A stretch of 64,000 nucleotides of DNA from Aquabacterium sp. A7-Y (GCF_026153205.1 NZ_JAPFBW010000029.1:27653-91652), one strand, 5' to 3'; shown: positions 16,626-25,446, counted from the stretch's first letter. Program-made: numbers and translations. The notes: generated by a model from the letters alone, not told the origin.

Positions 16626-19600
16626 TCAGACGGCGTGTTCCCTGAAGTCGTCGAGTGGTGCGGGGGACGGCTTGGCTGCGGCCATCGCGGGCATGCCAGG
16701 CAACCCGCCGGTCAGCTCGCTTGCAAATCCGTGCGGCAAGACGCCCGCGGCCTTTTGCACCACAGCGGGCAGGGCCTTGGACTGCGCCAGTTGCAAAGCC
16801 GGGTCGAGCAAGGCCTTTGCGCCGCTTTGCTGGACGGCCTGCACCGTGCCGAGCGCCTGCTGGGCCGTGGAGGCGATTGACGCCAACTGGCCCAGGCTAG
16901 CACCTGCCGTTGAGGCGCCGGCCGCGGTGCTCGCAAGAGAGGCCACGCCCGCGGCGCTGCCAAGGGCTCCAGAGGCCGTTCTAGCACCTTGCGAGGCGCG
17001 GACCATAGAGCCCGAGGCCGACATCGCCGAGGCACTCTCGGCAGGAGGCTCGGGTGGCCAGTTGAACTTGCCAAAGTAGCTGCCCTCGTCCCAAGTGTTG
17101 CTGGGATCTTTGCCGTAGACGATCTCCGCCATGCCCATCGGCACGCCGGCAACGGCGTTGAACCCCTTGCCGTCCAGCGCGCCGCTGCGGCTGGCCGCCT
17201 CGGAGTCCAGCACACTGAACTCGCCCTGTTTGACGCCTTGCACTCGCTCGCCGGTGGAGCGCACGTACTCGTGGAACAGCTCCAGGTTGCCCTTGGGCAG
17301 CTGGAACGTCTGCGGCAGGCTGGGCGAGCCCATGCTGGCAGGGCCGCTGTGCGAAAAGCTCGCCGCCTTGACCTGCCAGGGACCGCTGGTGCCATGCGTG
17401 ATGCCGCCGCCGCTCCATTTGCTATAGCTGCCTCCACCGTTGATCAGCACCTCTTCCTTGGCCGTGATCGTGATGCGGTTCGCGGTGTGCGTGATGTTGA
17501 GCTTGGCCAGCAGGTTGATGCTGTCCTTGAGCGCCGTGATGTCGATGTCCGAACTGGCCGCCACCAGCTTCATGCCGGCCTTGTAGGCGAACAGGCGCAC
17601 GGCCTCCTTGACGCTGGCCAGCAGGCTTTTGCCGGCGCTCACGCTGGTGTGGCCGCCGCTGGTCAAGGCGTTGTGCTCGGTGCTGACGACGTGGGTCGAG
17701 CCCTGCGTGGTGGTCTGGATGCCGGCCGGGCTGGCCAGCGTCAGGTGGGGCGCCTGGTACTCGGGGAACTCACCCTGTTGCGGGTTGCCGCCCGACCCCT
17801 TGATGTCGGCGGCCTGCGCTTGCAGCGCCTTGACGACTTCGTCCTGGTCGCCCGCCTGGTGGGCCTGCGCTTCCTTGGCTGCGTCGGACAAGCTTTGGTG
17901 CAGGTCCTGGCCCTGCGTCAGACGCTCCACCGTCTCGGCCATGTCCGTGATGTGGGCGCGGGCGTTGAGGCGCTCTTCGGTCGTGACCAGCAGGCCCTGC
18001 CTCGCACGGACGGCACCGTGACCATCTGTGCGCAGTTCAAAGCCCTGGCCCCTTGCATCCTTGCGCCCGGCGGTGTCTTCGATACGGGTGATGTGGCCCA
18101 GACTCAACTGGCTGCTCTGGTGGTCGCTCCGCGCCTGGACCTGCATGCCCTGGTCGGTGTCGTCGAGCAGCACGTGGTTGCTGCGTCCGCCCGCACTGTT
18201 GCCGCCGTCCTGCGTCAGTTCGCGGCTGCGCAGCCCTGTCAGGGCACGCTGCTCGGGCAGCTTCCAGGGCGGCATGTAGGCCTGGTTATGGACGCACCCG
18301 GTCACCAGCATCCGGTCCGGATTGCCATCCAGGGCGTGAATCACCACCTCAGAGCCCACCCTGGGGTGGCTGATGAGGCCGTTCTCGCTGCCTGCCCAGT
18401 TGGTGGCCACCCGCAGCCGGCAGCTGCCGCTGTTGTCGCGGTCCCAGTGGAACTGCACCTGAATGCGGCCGTACTCGTCAACGTTCAAACTACCCGTGCC
18501 CTCCGGGCCGACGACAAGGGCCGACTGGGGAGCCAGCATCAGGCTGGGCTTGCTGTTCCAGCCGAGGCCCGGCCTCCAGACGACCTTCCTGGGCTGGCAC
18601 ACGAAGGTGTTCCGGTACTCCGCGACGGCCTCATCGCCTTGCAGGTAGTTGTTGCGGGCTTCGTGGCGGGCTTCGATGATGAAAAACTCGGCGTCTTCGC
18701 CGCCGTGGGCGAAGTGGTCGGCGAGCTTGAACCAGCGACCGGGCTGCACAAAGGCGTTATTGCTATCGGCCTCGTACTGCTTGCCGCGCGCTTCGATTTC
18801 CTCCATGCGCTGGCGCGCCAGCTGTTCACCCCCCGAGCGGTCCTTGAAGCCGTAGTGCCCTTCGTAACTCTGCACGTTCAACTTGGGCACGTCGCCTTGC
18901 TCGACGATGCCGGGCATGTCGACGTGGACCGGCTGCGCTACCTTGAAGTCGAAGCTGGACACGGTGTAGCTGGCCGAGATGCCTTGCCGCTTGGGCCGCC
19001 ACTGTGCGATGGCGTTTTCTTCCTGGGAGCCGGCGTTGCTGTGGAAGCGGATGTCCGGCGTCGCGCCGTCGATGGGCGCCGCGTCGAGCGTCGAGCCCCA
19101 CACGACCCAGGTCTGCCCCTGCTCGCTGTGCTCGTACGAAAAGCTGTGCCCGGCGGCCTCGAGGCGGCGGCAGACGTAGTTGGCGTCGTGCTCCGACCAC
19201 TGGACGGCCATCGTGAACGTCGGCTGCTCCCCGGTGACCTTCCACTCCCACACAGGCAGCGCCCCGTAGTCGGCGAACAAGACCTCCAACTGCTGCTGCA
19301 GGGTCTGGTGGTGGAACAGGCGGTTGTTCTGGCGCAGTGTGAGGAAGTGCAGCCACGGCACCAGTACGGCCTCGTAGAAGGCGATGCCGCCGTCCGTTTT
19401 GACGTGGACGAAGCTCCAAACGTACCCCGTGAAGTGCCTCAAGGTGCCGTCGGCGCGCACGAGCGACACGCACAGCTGTTTGCCCTGGAGATCTTCGAGC
19501 GGGATGTTCGCGCTGTCACTGAGGAGCTCGACGGTGTACCTGTAATTGCGCGACAGGGACTCGACGGCCTGCAGGCGTTCGGCCAGCAGTTCGGCCGATG

Positions 19601-19694
19601 GCGCATCGTCGTTGGGAAACGTCAGCCGCAGAAGGCGCGCGTGCTGGCGGCCTCCGATGAGGGCCGCCAGAGAGGTCAGAGGAGATGTGCTCAT
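16626..19694 (-). CDS. vgrG: type VI secretion spike protein VgrG (TssI) with extended C-terminus
   Basis: This 1022-residue protein shows the VgrG/Gp27-Gp5 organisation: an N-terminal baseplate-hub region (ARLLRLTFPNDDAPSAELLA; VESLSRNYRYTVELLSD), the OB-fold region (EYGRIQVQFHWDRD; WAGSENGLISHPRVGSEVVI), then DUF2345-type beta repeats (LTLASPAGIQTTTQGSTHVV; ALKDSINLLAKLNITHTANR). The last ~170 residues are Ala/Ser-rich and may dock effectors. It punctures the target cell as the tip of the T6SS tube. No tss structural genes are in the window, so this is an orphan vgrG island. The ATG at 19694 is preferred over a TTG at 19769. Confidence 0.95.
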   Translation of the reverse strand: MSTSPLTSLAALIGGRQHARLLRLTFPNDDAPSAELLAERLQAVESLSRNYRYTVELLSDSANIPLEDLQGKQLCVSLVRADGTLRHFTGYVWSFVHVKTDGGIAFYEAVLVPWLHFLTLRQNNRLFHHQTLQQQLEVLFADYGALPVWEWKVTGEQPTFTMAVQWSEHDANYVCRRLEAAGHSFSYEHSEQGQTWVVWGSTLDAAPIDGATPDIRFHSNAGSQEENAIAQWRPKRQGISASYTVSSFDFKVAQPVHVDMPGIVEQGDVPKLNVQSYEGHYGFKDRSGGEQLARQRMEEIEARGKQYEADSNNAFVQPGRWFKLADHFAHGGEDAEFFIIEARHEARNNYLQGDEAVAEYRNTFVCQPRKVVWRPGLGWNSKPSLMLAPQSALVVGPEGTGSLNVDEYGRIQVQFHWDRDNSGSCRLRVATNWAGSENGLISHPRVGSEVVIHALDGNPDRMLVTGCVHNQAYMPPWKLPEQRALTGLRSRELTQDGGNSAGGRSNHVLLDDTDQGMQVQARSDHQSSQLSLGHITRIEDTAGRKDARGQGFELRTDGHGAVRARQGLLVTTEERLNARAHITDMAETVERLTQGQDLHQSLSDAAKEAQAHQAGDQDEVVKALQAQAADIKGSGGNPQQGEFPEYQAPHLTLASPAGIQTTTQGSTHVVSTEHNALTSGGHTSVSAGKSLLASVKEAVRLFAYKAGMKLVAASSDIDITALKDSINLLAKLNITHTANRITITAKEEVLINGGGSYSKWSGGGITHGTSGPWQVKAASFSHSGPASMGSPSLPQTFQLPKGNLELFHEYVRSTGERVQGVKQGEFSVLDSEAASRSGALDGKGFNAVAGVPMGMAEIVYGKDPSNTWDEGSYFGKFNWPPEPPAESASAMSASGSMVRASQGARTASGALGSAAGVASLASTAAGASTAGASLGQLASIASTAQQALGTVQAVQQSGAKALLDPALQLAQSKALPAVVQKAAGVLPHGFASELTGGLPGMPAMAAAKPSPAPLDDFREHAV

Positions 19695-20106
19695 CCGTTG
19701 GAACGTGCCGGCGAGCGAGGGCACCGGCCTTGGAGTTGGTTCTTGAGCAGCGGACGCAACGGCGTCCAACCACCGGCCAGAAACGAGACGGCGCAGTCCC
19801 TCATTGGCATCGGAGCCCTCCCTGCAAGGCGTGCCGCCGTGTGGCTGGCAGCAATTGGATTGTGTGCAGGCAGTGTAGCCAGCAGGTCGCGCCCCAGCGC
19901 CGCACCTCCCCCGCTTTGGGGGTCTCCGGTTTGTAAATTTTCGTAGGAAAAGAGAAGGCCCGCGCTGCGATACGTGGCTTGCAGCGGCGGGCCGGAAGGC
20001 GCCCCATAGGGAGGGAAGAAATCAGGGCGCGCCGCGGAGTGTAGCGGTGGCCGGTGACAATGCGACCTGTGCTTTCTCCCCCCGTGCCCTCAACAACGTG
20101 GGGCAC
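19695..20106. other. vgrG upstream region, no gene seen
   Basis: About 410 bases separate vgrG from the divergently oriented small gene at 20107. It includes a TTTGTAAATTTTCGTAGG stretch near 19930 that is AT-richer than the surroundings and could hold the promoter of the vgrG operon, but I cannot define -35/-10 boxes with confidence. Confidence 0.4.
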
Positions 20107-20433
20107 ATGGCGACACAAGCCCGGGAACGCCGTCCGCTAAAAGCTGTGATTCACGCCAGGGAGGACGCCGTGACGCTCGTTTGGATACTGTTGCTTGGCT
20201 GTCTACTTGTGCTTGCTGTAAGTTGGTACACGGATTGGCAGGTCGCAAAACTTCGGCGAGCAGGCGTCTACCCCCAGAAGGGCCACGCCACTGACGCGGA
20301 CGTGACACGCCTCATCGACTTGGGCATGCCAACGTATGCCATGCGCTGCGACCGGGAGGTGCATCAAGCCAGCTTGAAGGAAGCTCGCGACTCGGTCCGC
20401 CGGCAAATGAGCACCCGCTCCACACCCCGGTAG
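20107..20433 (+). CDS. small single-pass membrane protein
   Basis: This is a putative 108-residue protein with one transmembrane helix (VTLVWILLLGCLLVLAVSWY) and a charged C-terminal tail that contains several Cys/Arg/Lys residues. An alternative start at the GTG just before this helix (20170) is plausible and would place the helix at the N-terminus. It sits alone between vgrG and a convergent pair of membrane-protein genes. No family recognised. The hydrophobic segment followed by a polar tail argues for a real gene, but weakly. Confidence 0.45.
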   Translation: MATQARERRPLKAVIHAREDAVTLVWILLLGCLLVLAVSWYTDWQVAKLRRAGVYPQKGHATDADVTRLIDLGMPTYAMRCDREVHQASLKEARDSVRRQMSTRSTPR

Positions 20434-20497
20434 CAGGACTTCCCCCGCATTTCCCGGACCTCGGCTGCGCTTGCACGGGGCAGAGGCCCCACCAGGC

Positions 20498-20773
20498 CTA
20501 GGCTGCCAACAGGGGCAGGAAGAACCATAGCAGCGCGCCGCCCACCAGCACTGCCAGCCATGTGGCGATGGTGTCGGAGACGCGGTTGAGCAGGGAGAAG
20601 TAGGCCGCGCTGAAGGCGAGCGTGCCCAAGAAGCCCAAGGCTAGGGCCCAGCCGATCGACTCGAACATCAGCCCGAGGAGCAGCGCCAGCACCGAGTAGC
20701 CGACGGCGAAGTGCAGCGGGCGCTCGAAGCGGTGCACCAGCCAGGCGAAGCCGAGCAACAGGAGCACGGTCAT
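20498..20773 (-). CDS. small integral membrane protein
   Basis: This 91-residue protein has three predicted transmembrane helices (TVLLLLGFAWLVHRF; FAVGYSVLALLLGLMF through IGWALALGFLGTLAF; TWLAVLVGGALLWFFLPLL). Its ATG overlaps the stop of the preceding 69-residue membrane protein in an ATGA, so the two are translationally coupled and may form a complex. No family recognised. Confidence 0.7.
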   Translation of the reverse strand: MTVLLLLGFAWLVHRFERPLHFAVGYSVLALLLGLMFESIGWALALGFLGTLAFSAAYFSLLNRVSDTIATWLAVLVGGALLWFFLPLLAA

Positions 20774-20979
20774 GCCCGCTCCCCCGATCTGCCGAGGAGA
20801 AGGCGCTGCCCCGCAAGGAAACCCGCCAGGGCACCGACCGCCATTCCGCCGTAGAGATAAGGCAGGATCTTCTCGTAGTTGACGTCGGGGAACAGCACGG
20901 CGCTCAAGACAAGGACAAGCATGCACCCCAGGAGGGTTCCCCCGAGCACCAACAACGCACGCAACAGGGCGCGCATCAC
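20770..20979 (-). CDS. small two-helix membrane protein
   Basis: This 69-residue protein consists of an N-terminal hydrophobic helix (ALLRALLVLGGTLLGCMLVL) and a second one (LYGGMAVGALAGFLAGQRLL), ending in a basic tail. It precedes and overlaps the 91-residue membrane protein (ATGA), forming a two-gene unit. No function is known; the arrangement resembles small paired membrane proteins. The start is the first of two adjacent Met codons. Confidence 0.65.
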   Translation of the reverse strand: MMRALLRALLVLGGTLLGCMLVLVLSAVLFPDVNYEKILPYLYGGMAVGALAGFLAGQRLLLGRSGERA

Positions 20980-21151
20980 AACCCGCTCCGGGACGCGCCG
21001 ACACCGCCACGTGTCCGGCGATGCTTTGCCTTGATCATCTGGTGCCCTCCCAATCTTGTGTTGCGCCGGACTCTAGAGGCTCGCGGAGAGCGCCAAGTTA
21101 CAGAGTGCTGCCGGGCCTCTAGAGGCTGCGAGTCCTCGCCACCTCAAATGC

Positions 21152-21184
21152 AAAAAGGCCCGCCCCGCGGAAGCGGGACGGGCC
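21152..21184 (-). terminator. intrinsic terminator after the SMI1/KNR4 gene
   Basis: The stem GGCCCG-C-CCCGC / GCGGG-A-CGGGCC with a GGAA loop is followed on the minus strand by five T residues. It lies about 120 bases beyond the stop at 21304. A near-identical hairpin occurs at 46813-46847. Confidence 0.75.
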
Positions 21185-21303
21185 ATGGGTTGGTCTGTTG
21201 ACGTCAAGCGTCGCCAACGATTCGGTTCGTTGAGACGTACAACGTTTACCTCTTAAAAGATGGGCCGATGCCGTGAATAGAGCTAGTCCCCAACTCGGCT
21301 TAC

Positions 21304-21933
21304 TCAGCCCCACATCGTTTTCCATTCAAGTATCGTCGTCCCAGTGGCCGCATTCACCCACCGCTTGATCGGATCCCAAACCATCAAACCTTGTTCAAGC
21401 CGGTCGGCCATCGTGGTCAGAAGTTCGTCAAGGCTTCGTGCCACGACAATCGGCTCGCCTGTTCCGTTGTCCTTCAGAACTTGACCACGGACGCCGGCCG
21501 GCCCTGGCTGCAAGTCGACAAGCAGCATGTTGTAGGTATTGCTGCCGCTCAATGGGATGCGGTGCGGATTCCACCACTCCGGCCGGATCTCCATGTCAGC
21601 CCAGGTCTCGTCCTCCTCTGGAAAGTTATCCATCCCGCCTGGCTGCAACTTCAGATCGTCTGCCAATCGACACGTGCTCTGCCACTTGTACACCATCATG
21701 TCCAGGCTGCACCAACCGCCGTAGTAGAAAAAGTAGGGCCCGTGATCGATCGTTTGGTCTGCTGCCCCGTTGTGGCGAAGGTACGCCGTCCGCACGTCCT
21801 CGGGGAACGATACCCCCAACGCTTGTTCCGCGGCGTGGATCTTTTCTAAGGAGGCGGGCGGGTTCAACGAGGCCAACACCTCTGGTGCATGGCGCTCTAG
21901 CAGAGACTCCAGCCGATCCCAAAGTTCGTTCAT
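21304..21933 (-). CDS. SMI1/KNR4 family immunity-like protein
   Basis: This 209-residue protein shows the SMI1/KNR4 pattern: an N-terminal helix (WDRLESLLERHAPEVLASLN), then PPASLEKIHAAEQALGVSFP, EDVRTAYLRHNGA, and a later SLDELLTTMADRLEQG helix. The superfamily includes many immunity proteins that bind and block nuclease toxins. It lies 75 bases downstream of the NucA/NucB-type nuclease gene on the same strand, which makes it the probable cognate immunity. There is no signal peptide, so protection would be cytoplasmic. GGGAG lies 8 bases before the ATG at 21933. Confidence 0.8.
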   Translation of the reverse strand: MNELWDRLESLLERHAPEVLASLNPPASLEKIHAAEQALGVSFPEDVRTAYLRHNGAADQTIDHGPYFFYYGGWCSLDMMVYKWQSTCRLADDLKLQPGGMDNFPEEDETWADMEIRPEWWNPHRIPLSGSNTYNMLLVDLQPGPAGVRGQVLKDNGTGEPIVVARSLDELLTTMADRLEQGLMVWDPIKRWVNAATGTTILEWKTMWG

Positions 21934-22008
21934 CAAGGCTCCCTTTCAGTTGGTTGCCGCGCCGGTCCGCTTGCCCAAGTACCGCGGCAGCTACGCTCGG
22001 TTCTCGGC

Positions 22009-23424
22009 TCACATGACGAAGACCCAAAAATCGTCGCCCTTACCAGGCACCAGCGGTTGCCCACGGGGCTGATCATCGGCGAAGGTATGGTCCACCACCC
22101 GTTCGTATCTGTACCAATTGGTCAGCTGGGCGGAGCCTGCCTTCTTGTTGTGCGCATCGTTGATCCGTTTGACGGAAGTGCGGTCGGGATTGAAGAAGCC
22201 GCCATTCCATGTTGAGGCGAACGGGTACTCGTCACAGGAGCAGGGCACGGATCCGGCGGCGCAACTCGCCGATTGCTTCTTCGGCAAGCGTGTCTCGATC
22301 AGCGAGTTGGATGCACCGCAAGACCGATCGCGATTTTTTTCCTGCACCCTTTCGGATTTCGCCCGCTGCAAGGCGTTTATCCCGCGGACCTCGTCCGCTG
22401 CGATCGCCCGCGTTCCTGCTTTGAGCTTGAACTTGCCGGGCGAACGAGCGGCCGGATCCGGGTTGTTCTGCGCCTCGTAGATGTGCTGAGCGGCTTCGGA
22501 TAGCGTCGTATCGGACCGGCTCAGGGGATAGACCGCTGCAGCGTCGGGAAACACGCAGCCATTGCTCCCACTGTGCGCCACTCCTTTGTCGCATCGCAAC
22601 CTGGGCGGTTGGCCGAGCCCCGAGCCGACGTCGTTGTAGATCGGCGGTCCGCCGGGGTTCAGCGGCGCTTCGTACGGCGTTCCGTTCTGGGTGTAGTAGA
22701 AATTGAAGATGTCCACCAGGAACTCCTCCCAGTCGCTCTTGGTGTTGGGATCCTTCGTCCAAGAGAACGCGACGTCGAAGGCTTGGGCCGCACCCCATTT
22801 GCCGACGCTCGCGGTGCTGGCGACCACGTCGGGCGCGGTGTAGGTGCACTTTTGTGCCGTGCTGTTGTTGTACCCGGAGGTACAGGCCACCCGTGGACGG
22901 AACTTGAGCACGGGACGTGGGTTTCTGCCCGTGTAATTGGGATCCGGCGTGAACTCCGCGACTTGGATCCTGATCTCGTAGCGTTTGGCGAGTCGGTTGG
23001 CGGGACCATGGGCTGACACTTGTGTCTTGACACGTGCGGTACCGACCCGCGTCTCGATGTACCCACTGTTCGGATCGGGCCTGGTGTACTCGTACACCGT
23101 GAGGTAGTTGCTGAGCCCAACGCGACAGTCGACGTGTCGGTTCACCAGGCTGCTCTCATAGTCGTTGTTGGCTCCGGTCACGGTCGCGAACTCGTTGTCG
23201 CTGCCGCACGGGTGCTCCCCGCCTCTCGGTATCCCGGACGCAGCTGCTGCCTGCGCATCGGTGACGTCCGCCCGGTCGACCGCAGCCTCGCTGACATCGA
23301 CATCCTCGGCGGCCGCGGTTTCGTCCGAACCTCCGCCGCCGCATGCGGTCAAGGCACAGGCCGCCGCGATGATTACACCGACGGTGAAGCGCCGTGACCC
23401 TGTTCCAACTGCTCGTGCTGCCAT
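22009..23424 (-). CDS. lipoprotein with C-terminal NucA/NucB-type DNase domain
   Basis: This 471-residue protein has a lipoprotein signal (VIIAAACALTACGGGGSDE, lipobox LTAC). Its long middle part is unrecognised. Residues ~397-471 match NucA/NucB deoxyribonucleases: CDEYPFASTWNGG, then a spaced basic/Asn segment (SVKRINDAHN), YRYERVVDHTF and a terminal DDFWVFVM. Four Cys around 380-400 may form disulfides, fitting export. NucA-type enzymes are non-specific extracellular DNases. With the SMI1/KNR4 gene downstream it looks like a secreted or surface nuclease toxin with immunity. The start at 23424 has a good Shine-Dalgarno (AAAGGA); frame codons further upstream belong to the relic block. Confidence 0.8.
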   Translation of the reverse strand: MAARAVGTGSRRFTVGVIIAAACALTACGGGGSDETAAAEDVDVSEAAVDRADVTDAQAAAASGIPRGGEHPCGSDNEFATVTGANNDYESSLVNRHVDCRVGLSNYLTVYEYTRPDPNSGYIETRVGTARVKTQVSAHGPANRLAKRYEIRIQVAEFTPDPNYTGRNPRPVLKFRPRVACTSGYNNSTAQKCTYTAPDVVASTASVGKWGAAQAFDVAFSWTKDPNTKSDWEEFLVDIFNFYYTQNGTPYEAPLNPGGPPIYNDVGSGLGQPPRLRCDKGVAHSGSNGCVFPDAAAVYPLSRSDTTLSEAAQHIYEAQNNPDPAARSPGKFKLKAGTRAIAADEVRGINALQRAKSERVQEKNRDRSCGASNSLIETRLPKKQSASCAAGSVPCSCDEYPFASTWNGGFFNPDRTSVKRINDAHNKKAGSAQLTNWYRYERVVDHTFADDQPRGQPLVPGKGDDFWVFVM

Positions 23425-23497
23425 AGGGATCCTTTCGCAGAGTGCATAGGAGCACGTGTTCCTCGCACCAGCACGGAACGACGGCCGGGCCCGCGAG

Positions 23498-23726
23498 AGG
23501 TCGCACGTGGGGAAAAGGAAGGAAACCGTGCCGGACATAGGCGCGGACAAACCGTCCTGCGTCATCTGGCGCGGTATGGCGGGAGTTGCCGATGAGTTCT
23601 TGATGTACCAGGCAACGGTAGCGACGATAGCGACCATCCGAGTGAGCGCCAACCTGCGATGGGTGTCAGGCGCCATGCCGGGCCGTCACTGTGCAGGGAC
23701 GCGTACCTCGCCGCGATCAGATGAGG
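23498..23726 (-). repeat. relic block copy A, upstream of the nuclease lipoprotein
   Basis: This block is a diverged repeat of 46317-46544. Shared segments include GGGGAAAAGGA-GGAAACCG, GTATGGCGGGAG-TGC and an identical GTGAGCGCCAACCTGCGATG. On the minus strand both copies can be read as similar peptide remnants (PAIPRQMTQDGLSAP versus PAILRRMTDDSSSAP). In both places a lysozyme-gene fragment lies on one side and a standalone gene on the other. It is too degenerate to assign a function. Confidence 0.6.
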
Positions 23727-23985
23727 TCAGGATCCACTCAGCAGCAACAGCGCCTCGGCCTCGCGGCGGGCCAGAAGGCCGGGCAGCACCCGGCCGCGGC
23801 CGTAGAACCAGCGGCGCTGCTCGCGCACTGCAGCGGGCCAATCACGCACGTTCACCCGACGACGCAATGAGGACGTGCGTAGCCGACCAGCACCAAGGTT
23901 GAAGGTGCAGTCGACGATCGCAGCCAGCCGGCCGCGCGTCCCGGTGGCGAGCCCTGGGCAGCTGCGCAGCGTTGTGCCGAACGCC
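23727..23985 (-). pseudogene. phage lysozyme gene remnant (3' part)
   Basis: The minus strand encodes a lysozyme C-terminus: GRLAAIVDCTFNLGAGRLR, RRRVNVRDWPAAVREQRRW and GLLARREAEALLLLSGS before a TGA at 23727. This is clearly homologous to the intact lysozyme gene at 47238-47705 but lacks the N-terminal catalytic part, so it is a decayed copy, followed by the block repeated at 46.3 kb. Confidence 0.75.
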
Positions 23986-24073
23986 TTGACTAGGCTTGGA
24001 CCAGATTAGCCATGGCCGGGAGGCTGGGCAGACGGCTTAGCTGGCAAGCAGCACATGCGCGTCCCGAGAGCCA

Positions 24074-24229
24074 CTATCGAGAATCCCGGCTCTCAGTCGC
24101 CAGCCGCCCGAGCAGCGGCGTCAGGTCTTGCAGCCAATGCGCCACCAGGTGCCGCACCTCCCCGTCGCGCTGCCACACCCCGTAGACCGCCATCAGTCGT
24201 GACTTGAGCAGGGCGTCCCGCTGCTTGTC
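24074..24229 (-). pseudogene. dnaE2 (error-prone DNA polymerase) 3' remnant
   Basis: The minus strand reads KQRDALLKSRLMAVYGVWQ, DGEVRHLVAHWLQDLTPLLG and RLATESRDSR before TAG. This is the characteristic C-terminus of the DnaE2 error-prone polymerase (usual ending RLATxSRDF-). Only about 50 codons remain. It abuts a remnant of an SRAP gene on the opposite strand at 24230. Confidence 0.75.
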
Positions 24230-24400
24230 ATGCACAAGCCCGGCGAAGAGAAACTGATGATGGTGGTGCTCAGCGAGGAGGAGTACGCGCCGTGGCTGGA
24301 GGCACCGGTGCAGGAGGCGAGGCGCATGCTGAACCAGTACCCGGGAAGGACTCGCGGCGGGACCCGATCCGCTGCCGGCCAAGGGCTCGCGCGCCGCTGA
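24230..24400 (+). pseudogene. SOS-response-associated peptidase (SRAP/YedK) 3' remnant
   Basis: The plus strand encodes MHKPGEEKLMMVVLSEEEY, APWLEAPVQEARRMLNQYPG and then diverges to a stop at 24398. This matches the C-terminal segment of YedK/HMCES-type proteins (MHxPxxEKRMVVVL...). The catalytic N-terminal Cys part is missing. With the dnaE2 fragment it marks a deleted SOS-gene neighbourhood. Confidence 0.65.
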
Positions 24401-24735
24401 TGCAAGCGCCGAGGGCGACACCTAGCGCCAAGGAACAGGGCGGAGCGACTGCCGCTCTATGGAGCGAGTTGCGCAAGGTTGCACGCCCGCGCTTTGGACT
24501 TCCTGTTGAGTGAGCGGTAGGCTGCCAGCTGTGCGGCAGCAGCTCGTCGATGAATCGGTGCGGCGACGGCTTCGAGCAGGTCGGGTGCCGATGGCGGGCA
24601 AGACCCGGCACAAGCGGCGTAGGGGAGGGGGCTCGACGTAGCTCTGTAAGACCAGACAAAGGCACCTCCTGCGCCACACACCTATGGCAAGATCCGCTCG
24701 GCAACCTGATGCTGCAACCATCGGAGGACCTGGAA
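24401..24735. other. no gene seen
   Basis: 335 bases between the SRAP remnant and the DUF4259 gene. Open frames are short and unsupported. The 3' end carries the ribosome-binding site (GGAGG) of the next gene. Confidence 0.5.
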
Positions 24736-25143
24736 ATGGGATGCTGGGCGATCGACTCTTTCAGCAACGACGATGCCGCCGACTGGATTGCGGAACTCAC
24801 AGAGCAAGATGACTGGACGCCGGTGGACGAAGCCCTGGCCACCGTTGTGGAGACAATCGAATACGTCGAGGCGCCAGAAGCGGCCGAAGGTCTTGCCGCC
24901 GCAGAAGTCGTGGCCGCGGCGCTCGGCCGGCCTGGCCCGGCGGCAACGGCCAACCCGGCGCTCGTCAAATGGCTTGCCCGTACCCAGCCCCGGCCCAGCA
25001 GGCAACAGGTCGAAACGGCAGCAAAGGCTGTGGCCCGGGTGCTCGCGGAGGATTCAGAACTTCGCGAGCTGTGGGCGGAGACCTCAGATTTCGAGGCATG
25101 GAGGACCGATGTCGAAGGCCTCCTTGCGCGACTGAACGTCTGA
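24736..25143 (+). CDS. DUF4259 domain-containing protein
   Basis: This 135-residue acidic protein begins MGCWAIDSFSNDDAADWIAE, the hallmark N-terminus of DUF4259 proteins (G-x-W-x-x-x-x-F-x-N-D-x-A-x-D). It continues with helices rich in Glu/Ala (EAAEGLAAAEVVAAALGRP; DSELRELWAE ... WRTDVEGLLARL). DUF4259 proteins are small cytosolic proteins of unknown activity, sometimes found near toxin/immunity loci. GGAGG lies 9 bases before the ATG at 24736; an in-frame upstream start would add unrelated residues. It stands alone. Confidence 0.8.
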   Translation: MGCWAIDSFSNDDAADWIAELTEQDDWTPVDEALATVVETIEYVEAPEAAEGLAAAEVVAAALGRPGPAATANPALVKWLARTQPRPSRQQVETAAKAVARVLAEDSELRELWAETSDFEAWRTDVEGLLARLNV

Positions 25144-25446
25144 GACTGCAGCGCTCCGCGCAGTGGTGCCGTGAGCAGCCGACTGGTGTGTCAGTTTCTC
25201 CACCCGTTGCCGATGTCTTCCGTGGCTGCTATTGCGCGACTGGCGGCCTTGTGCAAGAGCCCTGCGCGACTGAATAATGACCGTTGGCAGCGGTAGCACG
25301 GTCTCGCACACTGTGAGCCACGGCGAGACCCGGCCGTCACCACGACGCGAGCGAAAGCCCGAGAAGAGCGGTACGTCGAGAATCCGATCGGCTCTCCGGA
25401 ATGTCTGGACGGCAACGAGAGCACTGTAGTCGCAGGGGGGGTTGCA
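25144..25446. other. no gene seen
   Basis: 303 bases between the DUF4259 gene and the Lnt-like gene. No supported reading frame; the last bases contain AGGGGGG, the ribosome-binding site of the downstream gene. Confidence 0.5.

Noticed and set aside
16989..19946. 985-codon open frame on the plus strand opposite vgrG
   Set aside because: It is antisense to a certain vgrG gene, and its protein is low-complexity (Val/Gly/Ala/Arg) without motifs, as GC-rich DNA produces.
22331..22341. T7 run (A7 in the coding strand) in the nuclease lipoprotein gene as a slippery site
   Set aside because: No alternative frame with a sensible product follows, so it is likely just a Glu-Lys-Asn codon run.
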